A DNA stretch of 61,940 nt from Halobacteriales archaeon QS_4_70_19 (GTDB taxonomy: Archaea > Halobacteriota > Halobacteria > Halobacteriales > Haloarculaceae). The position numbers and the translations under genes are program-made. Positions 1-7,064 of the stretch are shown here, in pieces. Where the stretch lies: assembly GCA_003020985.1 (NCBI GenBank), contig PXRM01000029.1:1-61940 (forward strand), given 5' to 3'. The first letter of the stretch is position 1, and each line of letters begins with the position of its first letter. The notes under the pieces were generated by a model. It did not search any database. It saw nothing but the letters and a program-made list of their open reading frames with translations, and was not told where the DNA came from.

Positions 1-144
1 TGCCTGCTCTCAACAGCCTTCCCGTTGTTCGGAAGGTGCGACGGCAGGCATCGGGGGCCGTGGACGCCCCGACCGTGACCCACCCGACCGCCCGAGGCTA
101 TCAGGCCAATGGTCAAGTGGGAGTATCCGACTAATCCACGGGAA
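1..144. other. Left-edge non-coding stretch with inverted repeat
   Basis: No convincing reading frame is seen. TGCCTGC at 1-7 is complementary to GCAGGCA at 44-50. Inside it, CCTTCC at 17-22 can pair with GGAAGG at 31-36. The nested pairing could be the end of a structured RNA cut off by the window edge, but I do not recognise a family (it does not look like RNase P, SRP or tRNA). Confidence 0.25.
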
Positions 145-221
145 GCCTCGGGGTCATACGGAAGACGAAGTCTTCCGTGATGACGAGACGCTCTGCGTCT
201 CGAACCACTCGACCCCGAGGC
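145..221. repeat. Nested double-hairpin element next to the acetyltransferase stop codon
   Basis: An outer perfect 11-bp stem (GCCTCGGGGTC at 145-155, complement at 211-221) encloses two hairpins. CGGAAGAC/GTCTTCCG lies at 159-166/170-177 with loop GAA. CGAGACGC/GCGTCTCG lies at 184-191/195-202 with loop TCT. The element ends 3 bp beyond the stop codon of the minus-strand acetyltransferase gene, so it would form in that mRNA's 3' end. Terminator, processing site or mobile palindromic repeat are all possible. Related paired hairpins occur at 13471-13518 and 46107-46148. Confidence 0.7.
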
Positions 222-224
222 GGT

Positions 225-1031
225 TCACCGGTTGTCCTCGAACCAGTCGACCGCGAAGTCGACCAGTGCCGGCTGGTCGAGCAGCCTGGCCTCGGCCGAC
301 CCGACGGTGCCCCGCGCCACCTCGTGTCGGCTCTCCAACGCGCCGCCCACGTCGGCGAAGTCGTCGGTGTTCGTCTCGATGTCCTCGAACCGGACTCGGA
401 CGTGGTCGCCACCTCGCTCGACGGTCGCCTCGCGGATGACCGTCGCCGCACCCAGGTCGGCCCGGTACTCCGCGAGGTGGAGCGACGTGTTCACGTCGTG
501 ACCCACGCCGAGGAGGAGCACCTGCCCGTCGCGCTCGTAGACCCTGGCCAGGGGCGAGCCGTCGCTCAGACTGTACGAGAACTCGTGGTCGTCGACGACG
601 GCCGCCGCGTCGGCTCCCCGGGCGGCGAACGAGTACAGCGGGTGGTCGCTGCGGCGGACGTCCGGGTACGCCCGGAAGCACTCCGCGACGGCCCCCATTC
701 CCCGTGTCGGCGTCTTCTCGGGGTGGTACGGCGGGCGCTCGGCGCGGATGGTCTTCACCCACTCCTCCGGGACCGGTGGACCGGACCAGACCGCCGGGTC
801 CGTGTACTGGGGCGTGTGCGTCGGCATCACGAGCGTTCCTGCCGGGGTAACGGCCTCCTGGAGGGCCACCACGACGGCCTGTGCGTCCCCGGCGACCCAC
901 CCGAGCGCGCTCAACGACGAGTGGATCAGTAGCGTCCCACCTCGCTCGACGCCCGGGTCGCGGAGGTCCCCGACCAGTCTCTCGACCGTGACGGGCTCCG
1001 TGACCCGTTCGAGGGCCGCCTGCTCTCCCAT
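225..1031 (-). CDS. AAC(3)-family N-acetyltransferase
   Basis: This 268-residue protein resembles the aminoglycoside N3-acetyltransferase (AAC(3)/YokD) fold, which moves acetyl from acetyl-CoA to an amine. Visible family features are the IHSSLSALGWV segment near the N terminus, MPTHTPQ, the DHPLYSFAARG segment and LLLGVGHDVNTSLHLAE near the middle. Haloarchaea carry such proteins without known aminoglycoside exposure, so the true substrate is open. I chose the ATG at 1031 (MGEQAALERV) because the longer in-frame extension to 1100 is Arg/Ser-rich and unlike the family. The gene is monocistronic, and a nested hairpin element lies directly after its stop codon. Confidence 0.8.
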   Translation of the reverse strand: MGEQAALERVTEPVTVERLVGDLRDPGVERGGTLLIHSSLSALGWVAGDAQAVVVALQEAVTPAGTLVMPTHTPQYTDPAVWSGPPVPEEWVKTIRAERPPYHPEKTPTRGMGAVAECFRAYPDVRRSDHPLYSFAARGADAAAVVDDHEFSYSLSDGSPLARVYERDGQVLLLGVGHDVNTSLHLAEYRADLGAATVIREATVERGGDHVRVRFEDIETNTDDFADVGGALESRHEVARGTVGSAEARLLDQPALVDFAVDWFEDNR

Positions 1032-1312
1032 ACCCGGGCCTTCAGGCGGTTGGCTGCTTGAATGTTCAGGTTGCAGGTCGGCCCGCCGCCGGCCCTTCAT
1101 CTCCCCACAGGCGTCGATAGCTGCGAGCCCCGGCGACTCCTGTCCGGGAGGGGTCGCAGTCGTCGAGTCGCGAGGAGGAACAGGGTTCGGAGAACGTATT
1201 CCGGACTCTCCTACAACCCTCTACCGCGTTCGAAGAAACAGCCGATTACGACTGTACGCCGTCGATATCGGCACAATACCGGGACCGAGCCCCCGGCGCA
1301 GTGACGGAGTGT
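1032..1312. other. Intergenic, no gene seen
   Basis: This stretch of about 280 bp lies between the start of the acetyltransferase gene and the stop of hisH, both on the minus strand. Neither strand gives a coding-like frame with haloarchaeal composition. It should hold the acetyltransferase promoter, but I cannot point to a convincing TATA box. Confidence 0.4.
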
Positions 1313-1957
1313 CTAGCCCGCGGTGACGCGCTCCTCGTTCCACGTCTCGGCGAACTCGACGAAGTTCCGGAGAATCCGCAGCCCGGTCTCGCCGGACTTC
1401 TCGGGGTGGAACTGTGTCCCCATGACGTTCCCCGCCTCGGTGGCGGCGACGGCGGCGAAGTCGAAGCCGTAGTCACAGGAGACGACGGCGTGGTCGGCGA
1501 CCTCGGAGCCGTAGGAGTGGACGAAGTAGGCGTAGTCGCCGTCCTCGATGCCCGAGACGATCGGGTGGTCGTGCTCGATGGTCAGTTCGTTCCAGCCCAT
1601 GTGGGGGACCTTCACCTCGTCTGCGGGGAGGCGCTCCACGCGGCCGGGGATGAGGTCGAGCCCGTCGATGGTCTCCCCGTCGGGTACGCCCTCCGTCGAC
1701 TCCGTGAACATGAGCTGGAAGCCGACGCAGATGCCCAGGATGGGCGTGTCCGCGGCGGACTCGACCACCACGTCGCGGAACGGTTCTAGGTTGCGGACGC
1801 ACTCGCCGAAGGCACCGACGCCCGGGAGGACGAGCGCCTCGCTGTCGGCGATCTCGTTCGGGTCGTCGGAGATCGTCACCGTGGCGTCGGCCCGTTCGAG
1901 CCCGCGCCGGAGGCTCCGCAGGTTGCCGACCCCGTAGTCGATGATGGTGACCTGCAC
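1313..1957 (-). CDS. hisH: Imidazole glycerol phosphate synthase, glutaminase subunit HisH
   Basis: HisH hydrolyses glutamine and channels ammonia to HisF, which makes imidazole glycerol phosphate in histidine biosynthesis. The 214-residue protein shows the class-I glutamine amidotransferase layout: IDYGVGNLRS at the N terminus, LPGVGAFGE at about 44-52, nucleophile elbow GICVGFQ with Cys77, and the His-Glu pair in GTQFHPEKSG near 180. Length is normal for the family. No hisF or other his gene is in the window, which fits the dispersed his genes of haloarchaea. The ATG at 1957 gives the standard MQVTIIDYG start. Confidence 0.95.
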   Translation of the reverse strand: MQVTIIDYGVGNLRSLRRGLERADATVTISDDPNEIADSEALVLPGVGAFGECVRNLEPFRDVVVESAADTPILGICVGFQLMFTESTEGVPDGETIDGLDLIPGRVERLPADEVKVPHMGWNELTIEHDHPIVSGIEDGDYAYFVHSYGSEVADHAVVSCDYGFDFAAVAATEAGNVMGTQFHPEKSGETGLRILRNFVEFAETWNEERVTAG

Positions 1958-2011
1958 GGGCGACTCTGGGGGCGGGACGGATTTAGGGGTTGCCGTCCGC
2001 GCGAGCGCCCA

Positions 2012-2689
2012 TCAGTGTCCGTCGGCGAGCGCCGCGGCCACCGACAACCCGGCTTCCAGGGTCAGCCCGACGGTGGGCGCGTCCGTCCCCGCCGCCCAGG
2101 CCTCGTACCGTTCCCGGGAGGGGAACGCCCGCACCCACGGACAGACGGCGCCGTAGACCTCCTCGGGGGTCGGGGTCGCCCCCGCCGTCGTCGCGTCCGG
2201 CGCGATGCCGAACGACATGACGGTGTCCGGGGGCGACGCCTCGACGCGGCCGTCGGCGTCGAGGTGGAGTTCGATGGGCTCCCCCGCAGGACTCACGGTC
2301 CGCACGTCGACCGGTCCGGACCGGAGTCGGGCCAGCACGACCCCGTCGTAGAAACACGCGAACCGGTAGGTCTCGTCCCCGGCGGTCGCGCGGTGGGGGG
2401 TATCCCCGTCGACGTGACAGAGGTCCGCGACCGCGATGTCCCCGCCGGCCGCCGTGCGCGTCGCGTCGGTGAAGTCGCCGAGCGTCTCCACCGGCCCGAC
2501 GCCGTAGAACTCGCTCGCGGCCGCCGCCAGGTCCGCCGGGAGCGGGCCCGAGAGCGCCGACTCCGCGTCGACCCAGCGGTCGACCGCGGCCTCGCCCGCT
2601 CCGGCACCGTCCGTCACCGGGGCGGTTCCGGTCCCGTCGTTCGTCGCGGTTCCACACTGCTCGCAGCAGCCGGCTGTCTGGTTCGACAT
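2012..2689 (-). CDS. MerB-like organomercurial (alkylmercury) lyase family protein
   Basis: This 225-residue protein matches the alkylmercury lyase family, which protonolyses carbon-mercury bonds. The key triad is visible: RFACFYDG gives Cys112 and Asp115 with the C-x-x-D spacing of MerB C96/D99, and GAVCPWVRAFPSRERYEAW supplies Cys183 in place of MerB C159. The N terminus adds a Cys cluster (CCEQC, residues 8-12). It is transcribed divergently from an HxlR-type regulator across a short region with inverted repeats. No merA or mercury transporter is in the window. Haloarchaeal members may act on another substrate or only bind metal, so activity is inferred. Confidence 0.75.
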   Translation of the reverse strand: MSNQTAGCCEQCGTATNDGTGTAPVTDGAGAGEAAVDRWVDAESALSGPLPADLAAAASEFYGVGPVETLGDFTDATRTAAGGDIAVADLCHVDGDTPHRATAGDETYRFACFYDGVVLARLRSGPVDVRTVSPAGEPIELHLDADGRVEASPPDTVMSFGIAPDATTAGATPTPEEVYGAVCPWVRAFPSRERYEAWAAGTDAPTVGLTLEAGLSVAAALADGH

Positions 2690-2696
2690 CCAGTCC

Positions 2697-2738
2697 TACT
2701 TCGAGTACCAAAGTATTTGTACTGTCTAGTCCGAAGTA
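2697..2738. promoter_or_regulatory. Inverted repeats in the merB/hxlR divergent promoter
   Basis: TACTTCG at 2697-2703 is mirrored by CGAAGTA at 2732-2738. Inside it, AGTAC at 2704-2708 is mirrored by GTACT at 2719-2723. The nested repeats fill the 76-bp gap between two divergent start codons, where both TATA regions must lie. This suits an operator for the adjacent HxlR protein, which binds DNA as a dimer in known family members. Operator function is inferred. Confidence 0.5.
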
Positions 2739-2765
2739 TCGAACCGGCTTCGAGTGATCGAACCG

Positions 2766-3341
2766 ATGACCGGAAACACGACGACCGACGGGACGGTCGA
2801 ATCGCCCGACGAACCCACCTGCTACTGCCCGCTCGGCGGGGTGATGGACCTCCTCAGCCGGAAGTACACCATCCAGGTGATCTGCGTGGTGGGCGCGCTG
2901 GAGCCAGTGCGGTACGGGGAGATCGAGCGCGCCTTCGACGAGGTGAGCAGTTCCACGCTCTCGACCCGGCTCGAGGACCTGACGGAAGCCGGCCTGCTCG
3001 ACCGGGAGCAGTACGACGAGATCCCACCGCGGGTCGAGTACCGGCTCACGGCGGACGGAGCATCGCTCGCGGGACGAGTCGGGCTGAGCGGGCGGTTCAG
3101 AAGTCGGCGACGCGGAGCCAGTCGATGGCGACTAGCACGAACCAGGCCATCCACACTGCGAACACGGTCAGTCCGGCGCCGTAGTACGCGATGCTGGTAT
3201 CGATGGTCACGGCGAGCCCGACGGCCCCGGCTGCGAGCGCGAACGCCGCCAGGTTGCGCCACCGGTCGGCGAGTGCGAACGTCAGAGCGTCCGTCGCCGG
3301 TCTGTCCGACACGGGCGGGGCATGGGACGCGACCCGGTTAA
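2766..3341 (+). CDS. HxlR-family winged-helix regulator, abnormal C-terminal extension
   Basis: Residues 1-105 form a typical HxlR domain: CYCPLGG, a DLLSRKYTIQVICVV helix, RYGEIERAFDEVSSSTLSTRL as the recognition region, and the wing ending YRLTADG. This family contains DNA-binding switches, often responding to thiols or aldehydes. After the wing the frame continues for about 85 Arg-rich residues that are antisense to the next gene, so the true protein probably ends near 3087. In the +1 frame a TGA lies at 3085-3087, suggesting a small frameshift at about 3060-3080. A GTG at 2754 is an alternative start. It is divergent from the MerB-like gene and is its likely regulator. Confidence 0.75.
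   Translation: MTGNTTTDGTVESPDEPTCYCPLGGVMDLLSRKYTIQVICVVGALEPVRYGEIERAFDEVSSSTLSTRLEDLTEAGLLDREQYDEIPPRVEYRLTADGASLAGRVGLSGRFRSRRRGASRWRLARTRPSTLRTRSVRRRSTRCWYRWSRRARRPRLRARTPPGCATGRRVRTSERPSPVCPTRAGHGTRPG
3097..3312 (-). CDS. Small two-TM membrane protein
   Basis: The protein has 71 residues from a GTG at 3312 (VSDRPATDALTFALADRW). It has two hydrophobic segments, AAFALAAGAVGLAVTI and YYGAGLTVFAVWMAWFVLVA, and a short polar end (DWLRVADF). It lies fully antisense to the Arg-rich tail of the HxlR frame. Composition and the periodic membrane segments favour this strand as the coding one. A longer in-frame start at 3414 exists but adds Arg/Pro-rich residues. I do not recognise the family. Confidence 0.5.
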   Translation of the reverse strand: MSDRPATDALTFALADRWRNLAAFALAAGAVGLAVTIDTSIAYYGAGLTVFAVWMAWFVLVAIDWLRVADF

Positions 3342-3383
3342 CCGTAACTGCGGGCCGGTGAGTGCGGGGAGAAGAGGTGCCCG

Positions 3384-3539
3384 TCAGTCCCGCTGGCTCT
3401 CGGCCTCGGTCCACGCCTCGGCGTAGCCGTCACGGAGGCCGGAGCAGCAGTCCCGGATGGACTGGTCGTCGTACTCGTGACTGTCGTTGCGGTCGGTGTC
3501 GACGGTCGCTAGCTCGTCCGCGTTGAACTCGGTATTCAT
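3384..3539 (-). CDS. Small acidic protein, 51 residues
   Basis: The ATG at 3539 opens a 51-codon frame beginning MNTEFNADELATVDTDRNDS and ending with a stop at 3384. It is strongly acidic, has a Cys-Cys pair in IRDCCSGLRDG and ends EAWTEAESQRD. Its composition is typical of haloarchaeal proteins, unlike a random frame. Function is unknown. Confidence 0.5.
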   Translation of the reverse strand: MNTEFNADELATVDTDRNDSHEYDDQSIRDCCSGLRDGYAEAWTEAESQRD

Positions 3540-3656
3540 GCTGGTCGACAGTCCGCTGCCGGTCCGTATAAATGTTGTCCGCGGTGGATGCTGGTGTGTC
3601 GCGTGGTGGTGCGTGGCGGGGCGCAGACGTGGGCCGCTGTCGAGCCGGCCGTGGCG

Positions 3657-4436
3657 TCAGTCGAACAGCCGGACCACGTCCGCGACCGAATCGAGCACGT
3701 GGTCGGGGTCGACGTCGCTCTCCGCCACGTCCGCGTCGGTCGCAACGCCCGTCCGCACGAGCGCGGTGGTCATGCCCGCGCGCTCGCCGAACGCGATGTC
3801 CGTGTCGAGGCGGTCGCCGACCATCAGACACCGGTCGAGCGGGACGCCGAGCGCCTCACGCGCCATGTCGACGGTCTCCGGTGCGGGCTTCCCGAGGACG
3901 CGGTCCGGTTCGCGTTCGAGGATGCTCGCCACCGACCCGATGATGGCGCCCGACCCCGGCACCATCCCGTGCTGGGTGGGGATGACGACGTCCGGGTCGG
4001 TCCCGACGAACGGGCAGCCGTCCCGGCCGGCGTCGTAGGCGTCGGCCAGCGTGTCGTAGTCGAAGCCACGGTAGAACGAGACGACGAGCACCTCGGCCGC
4101 CCCGGGGTCGTCCGTCGTCCGGAGGTCGGCCGCGGCGAACTGCTCGCGCAGCCCCGACGACCCGACGACGTACAGCAGGTCGTCCGCGTGGTGGTCCCGG
4201 AGGTACTGCGTGGTGACGGTCCCCGCCGACAGGATCTCGTCGGCCGTCGCCTCGATGCCCATCCCGGCGAGCCGGTCGACGTAGGCCTCTCGTCCCTTCG
4301 TCGGGTTGTTCGAGCAGAACAGCAGCCGACAGCCGCGCTCCCGGAGGTCCCGGATGGTCTCGGGTGCCCCCGATACCGGTTCGTCGCCCCGGTAGACCGT
4401 CCCGTCCAGGTCGAGAACCACACCCTCGAAGTTCAT
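3657..4436 (-). CDS. HAD-IIA family hydrolase (NagD/phosphoglycolate phosphatase-like)
   Basis: This 259-residue HAD-superfamily phosphatase of subclass IIA has motif I VLDLDGTVYRG at residues 7-17 with the nucleophile Asp pair, motif II in LLFCSNNPTKGRE, a C2-type cap in the middle, Lys in LGKPAPETVDMA and motif IV MVGDRLDTDIAFGERAG. Members dephosphorylate small phosphates such as p-nitrophenyl phosphate, nucleotides or phosphoglycolate; the substrate cannot be read here. The start ATG at 4436 gives MNFEGVVLDLDG, the normal N terminus; the upstream in-frame extension is non-homologous. It stands alone on the minus strand. Confidence 0.9.
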   Translation of the reverse strand: MNFEGVVLDLDGTVYRGDEPVSGAPETIRDLRERGCRLLFCSNNPTKGREAYVDRLAGMGIEATADEILSAGTVTTQYLRDHHADDLLYVVGSSGLREQFAAADLRTTDDPGAAEVLVVSFYRGFDYDTLADAYDAGRDGCPFVGTDPDVVIPTQHGMVPGSGAIIGSVASILEREPDRVLGKPAPETVDMAREALGVPLDRCLMVGDRLDTDIAFGERAGMTTALVRTGVATDADVAESDVDPDHVLDSVADVVRLFD

Positions 4437-4657
4437 ACGTCTCGGATGCACCGCCCGGTCAGGAACCTGGCGGTCGCGGCACCGTGGACGCCGGCCGCCG
4501 CTGCACGAATCGCCACGCTGTGAGCGAGCCTGCACGAGGCCCCGACGGTGAGATGACCGAACACGGTCTAAATTCAATTACTGGGGCGAAATTTCGTTCA
4601 GCGTGACACATCTAATTAGCGGATTTTGAGGAACGAACAGGTACGTGAGCGGCTTGG

Positions 4658-4855
4658 TCAGGATGCTCGCACACCTACTCGAACACGAGTATGATTGGAT
4701 AGTATGGGTCGGAGCATCACAGCTTCAGCCGTAGTGACGATTTCGCCGGGAGGCATCCCCTCCAACTCATTCGACAACAGGAGTCGCTGTCGGGGGCGTC
4801 CGACACCACTTTTCGCTTTCTCCGTCTCAATCACACGGGGTGGACGAGTGTCGGA
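4658..4855 (-). pseudogene. C-terminal fragment of a probable DNA-binding regulator
   Basis: On the minus strand an uninterrupted frame ends at a TGA at 4658. It reads DTRPPRVIETEKAKSG, then VGRPRQRLLLSNELEGMPPG, then a segment with AEAVMLRPILSNHTRVRVG. Acidic and basic patches with a GRPRQR motif look like the C-terminal part of a haloarchaeal regulator, not a random frame. There is no plausible start codon with a domain upstream, and base composition drops towards AT-rich beyond it. I read it as a 3' remnant of a lost gene; the family is not identified. Confidence 0.35.
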
Positions 4856-4934
4856 GAGCGAGGGGGTCGCCCCAGAGGCCCGGGTACCGGGGTGTCCACG
4901 GGGGTTTTAATATATCAGGCGCGGCAGGAGCGGT

Positions 4935-5201
4935 ATGGCAGTCGTCACCGCCCGAGAGGCGCTCCGCTACGTCGCCAGTCGCGAGATGGCCCTCCTCTAC
5001 GCCGTCGTCATTGTCGGCGTCCTGCTGCTGGGGCTGGGGGTCGAGGCGTTCCGCCTCGGCCGCGGGAGCAACCTGTTCTTCCTGGCGGATGTCCTCCGCG
5101 TCCTCTTCGTCGTCGCCGGGACCGTCCTCGTCTACGGCGGCCTCATCGGCATCCTCTACAAGGTCGTCGCGGACGCCCACGCCCGCGGGACGACGAACTG
5201 A
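4935..5201 (+). CDS. Small two-TM membrane protein
   Basis: This 88-residue protein has a short amphipathic N terminus (AREALRYVASREMA) followed by TM segments at about 19-37 (LLYAVVIVGVLLLGLGV) and 50-74 (ADVLRVLFVVAGTVLVYGG). It ends in a polar His/Arg tail. The start is an ATG at 4935. I do not recognise the family. It is 63 bp upstream of a broken methyltransferase on the same strand. Confidence 0.7.
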   Translation: MAVVTAREALRYVASREMALLYAVVIVGVLLLGLGVEAFRLGRGSNLFFLADVLRVLFVVAGTVLVYGGLIGILYKVVADAHARGTTN

Positions 5202-5264
5202 CCGCCCTGCCACGGCGTCGCAGCCGTCCACCAGCCTCTTGCGGTCCCCGGTCCCGAACCCGCC

Positions 5265-6026
5265 ATGAGCGACGACTGGGACGCTGCCCGCTACGACGCG
5301 GAGCAGTCGTTCGTCGCCGAGTACGGCACAGCGCTCGTCGACCTGCTGGACCCGGCAGCCGGGGCGACGGTGCTCGACCTCGGCTGCGGGACGGGGGACC
5401 TGACCGCGAGGCTGGACCAGCGCGTCGGCGAGCAGGGACGGGCCGTCGGCATCGACCAGTCGGCATCCATGCTATCGCGGGCCCGCGAGTGCCACGAGGA
5501 GCCGACCTTCCTCCGCGGCGACCTGCGCGCACTCCCCGTGGAGGGAGTCGACGGCGCGCTCTCGAACGCGGCGCTGCACTGGGTTCCGGCGACGGACCAG
5601 GACGGCGTCCTCGCCGCCGTGGCGGACGCGCTCCGTCCGGAGGGCCGGTTCGTCGCCGAGCTGGGCGGGACGGGCAACGTGGCGAGCGTCGTCTGAGCGG
5701 CGAACGCGGCCCGGCGCGAGCACGGGCACGACCCCGTCGAGCCCTGGTACTTCCCGTCGGTCGGCGAGTACGCCACGCGGCTGGAGCGGGCCGGTTTCGA
5801 GGTCCGACGGGCGGTCCTCTTCGACCGCCCCACCGAACTCGACGGTGCCGACGGGCTCGCTTCGTGGCTGGCCCAGTTCGGTGACCCGCTGTTCGGCGAC
5901 TGCCGGGACCGGGGGACCCTGACCGCGGCGACCATCGAGCGGCTCCGGAACGACCGGTTCGACGGTGGCACGTGGACGCTCGACTACCGACGGCTCCGGT
6001 TCGTCGCCATCCGTGAGGGGACGTGA
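5265..6026 (+). pseudogene. Class I SAM-dependent methyltransferase with internal stop
   Basis: The first 143 codons give a clear Rossmann methyltransferase: VLDLGCGTGDLTARL (motif I, about residues 35-49), VGIDQSASMLSRAR (motif II), FLRGDLRALP and ALSNAALHWVP. A TGA at 5694-5696 then interrupts. The same frame continues without a shift for 109 more sense codons, including EPWYFPSVGEYATRLERAGF and RLRFVAIREGT, to a TGA at 6024-6026. These are typical C-terminal elements of the family, so the intact protein was about 252 residues. A single-base nonsense change (for example CGA to TGA) explains it. Stop-codon readthrough is a less likely alternative. Confidence 0.8.
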
Positions 6027-6167
6027 TTTCCAGAATGGTGTGGCCCTAGCCGCATAATATAGAATTTTTCATCCAATAACGCCTCACTCCGGAGATATAC
6101 GTGCCTATACACAGTTATCTGGCACTCCCGGTCGCAACTTCTCCGTGTCGCCCCGGTAGGCAGCGGT

Positions 6168-6430
6168 ATGGCAACCGTCGGTATCGTCGGCGGTGGTCCC
6201 GCCGGCCTGAGCGCGGCGCTGTCCACGGCGAAGAACGGGCTGGAGACGCACGTCTTCGATACGGACGAGACGTGGACGCACAAGGCCCACCCTGACCATG
6301 AACGCGTTCCGCGCCCGTTCGGCCGGGACCGGTACCGCATCACCGAGCAGGCGCTCGTCTCCCACGGAGGACACGGAGCGTGCCCTGCTGGAGCTTCAAC
6401 AGATTGCCGCGAACAGCGAGCGGGCTCCCG
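6168..6430 (+). pseudogene. Truncated NAD(P)/FAD-dependent oxidoreductase
   Basis: The frame from the ATG at 6168 begins MATVGIVGGGPAGLSAALS with the FAD-binding GxGxxG at residues 8-13, then THVFDTDETWTHKAH, the normal N terminus of haloarchaeal thioredoxin-reductase-like proteins of about 180-200 residues. After residue 42 the homology stops abruptly and the sequence becomes unrelated Arg/Pro-rich coding in mixed frames. An IS-end hairpin follows at 6463. The NAD-binding half and redox centre are absent, so this is a remnant with the middle and 3' part lost. Confidence 0.65.
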
Positions 6431-6437
6431 CGTGTCG

Positions 6438-6494
6438 GGATTACGGAAGTGCGAGGAGAAAGCCCCGTGCTTTAGCGCGGGGATGAATCCGACA
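6438..6494 (+). mobile_element. IS200/IS605-type right-end hairpin (remnant)
   Basis: A perfect 8-bp hairpin (one G-T pair), CCCCGTGC/GCGCGGGG with loop TTTA, sits at 6463-6482. GGAAGTGCGAGGAGAAAG precedes it and ATGAATCCGACA follows. Stem, loop and flanks match the pattern I know from the ends of haloarchaeal IS1341-type (TnpB-only) elements. No transposase or TnpB gene is attached. It lies at the break point of the oxidoreductase pseudogene. Confidence 0.45.
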
Positions 6495-7017
6495 AGTGCT
6501 ACCCAACCGAAAGCTACACCATCTCCGGCATCGTATCATAGCACAAGCCAACCGCGTAAAGTTTCAATCGGAAGACTCGGGGTCGCTCCCCGCCGAAACG
6601 GACGGTTCCACGCCCACCGACGGGGTAACAACCGCTCGGGGAATACGTGGCTCAGATTCGTTCGCCGTCCTCGTAGAACCCTTAACTCCGCTGGAATCAG
6701 GTGGTAACGCCTATGTACGAGAGGGGGTGACGGCTCAATCAAAACACGCCCCGTTCGCGGTTGCACTTCGCCATCATCGGCGGAGTACGGTCGATGGCAC
6801 GACCCGTGTCCGCCTGCATTCCAACCGTTGGCGGTCGCCCGGTATTCGGACGCGTCGGTGCGATGCGCGGTATCGGGTGCGGCACAAGCGGATACCGCGT
6901 CCATCTCGGACGCCGAATACACCTGACCCTCGTTTCGAGGGCCGACGTGTAGCGCACGAACCCGGTACACTCCACGCGAGGAGTGGAAGTTGTCTTCGGG
7001 GAACTTGGGACCGGCCC
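6495..7017. other. Gene-free stretch between two IS-end hairpins
   Basis: About 520 bp without a convincing gene. Frames are open on both strands but composition is neither acidic nor periodic, and there are no TnpB motifs (no zinc-ribbon CxxC pairs, no RuvC Asp/Glu motifs). It is most likely the remains of one or more IS elements or a non-autonomous derivative. Confidence 0.4.
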
Positions 7018-7064
7018 GATGCCCCACGAAGGAATCCTCGCCCTTCAGAGCGGGGAGGATGTCA
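7018..7064 (+). mobile_element. IS200/IS605-type right end overlapping the OB-fold gene stop
   Basis: CCTCGCCCTTCAGAGCGGGG followed by AGGATGTCA (7036-7064) is the hairpin plus AGGATGTCA signature of haloarchaeal IS1341-type right ends; a near-identical end is at 13665-13692. The final TCA at 7062-7064 is also the stop codon (TGA on the minus strand) of the downstream-oriented OB-fold protein gene. The element therefore appears to have inserted at the extreme 3' end of that gene. Confidence 0.5.

Noticed and set aside
1..144. Left-edge structured RNA such as RNase P or SRP RNA
   Set aside because: Pairing is present, but I could not match any conserved core motif of these RNAs.
145..230. A tRNA-like gene in the nested hairpin element
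   Set aside because: The outer stem is 11 bp with only two arms and no T-arm or CCA-adjacent consensus; it does not fit a tRNA fold.
6495..7017. Possible TnpB gene between the two IS ends
   Set aside because: No RuvC or zinc-ribbon motif was found in any frame; only the ends are recognisable.
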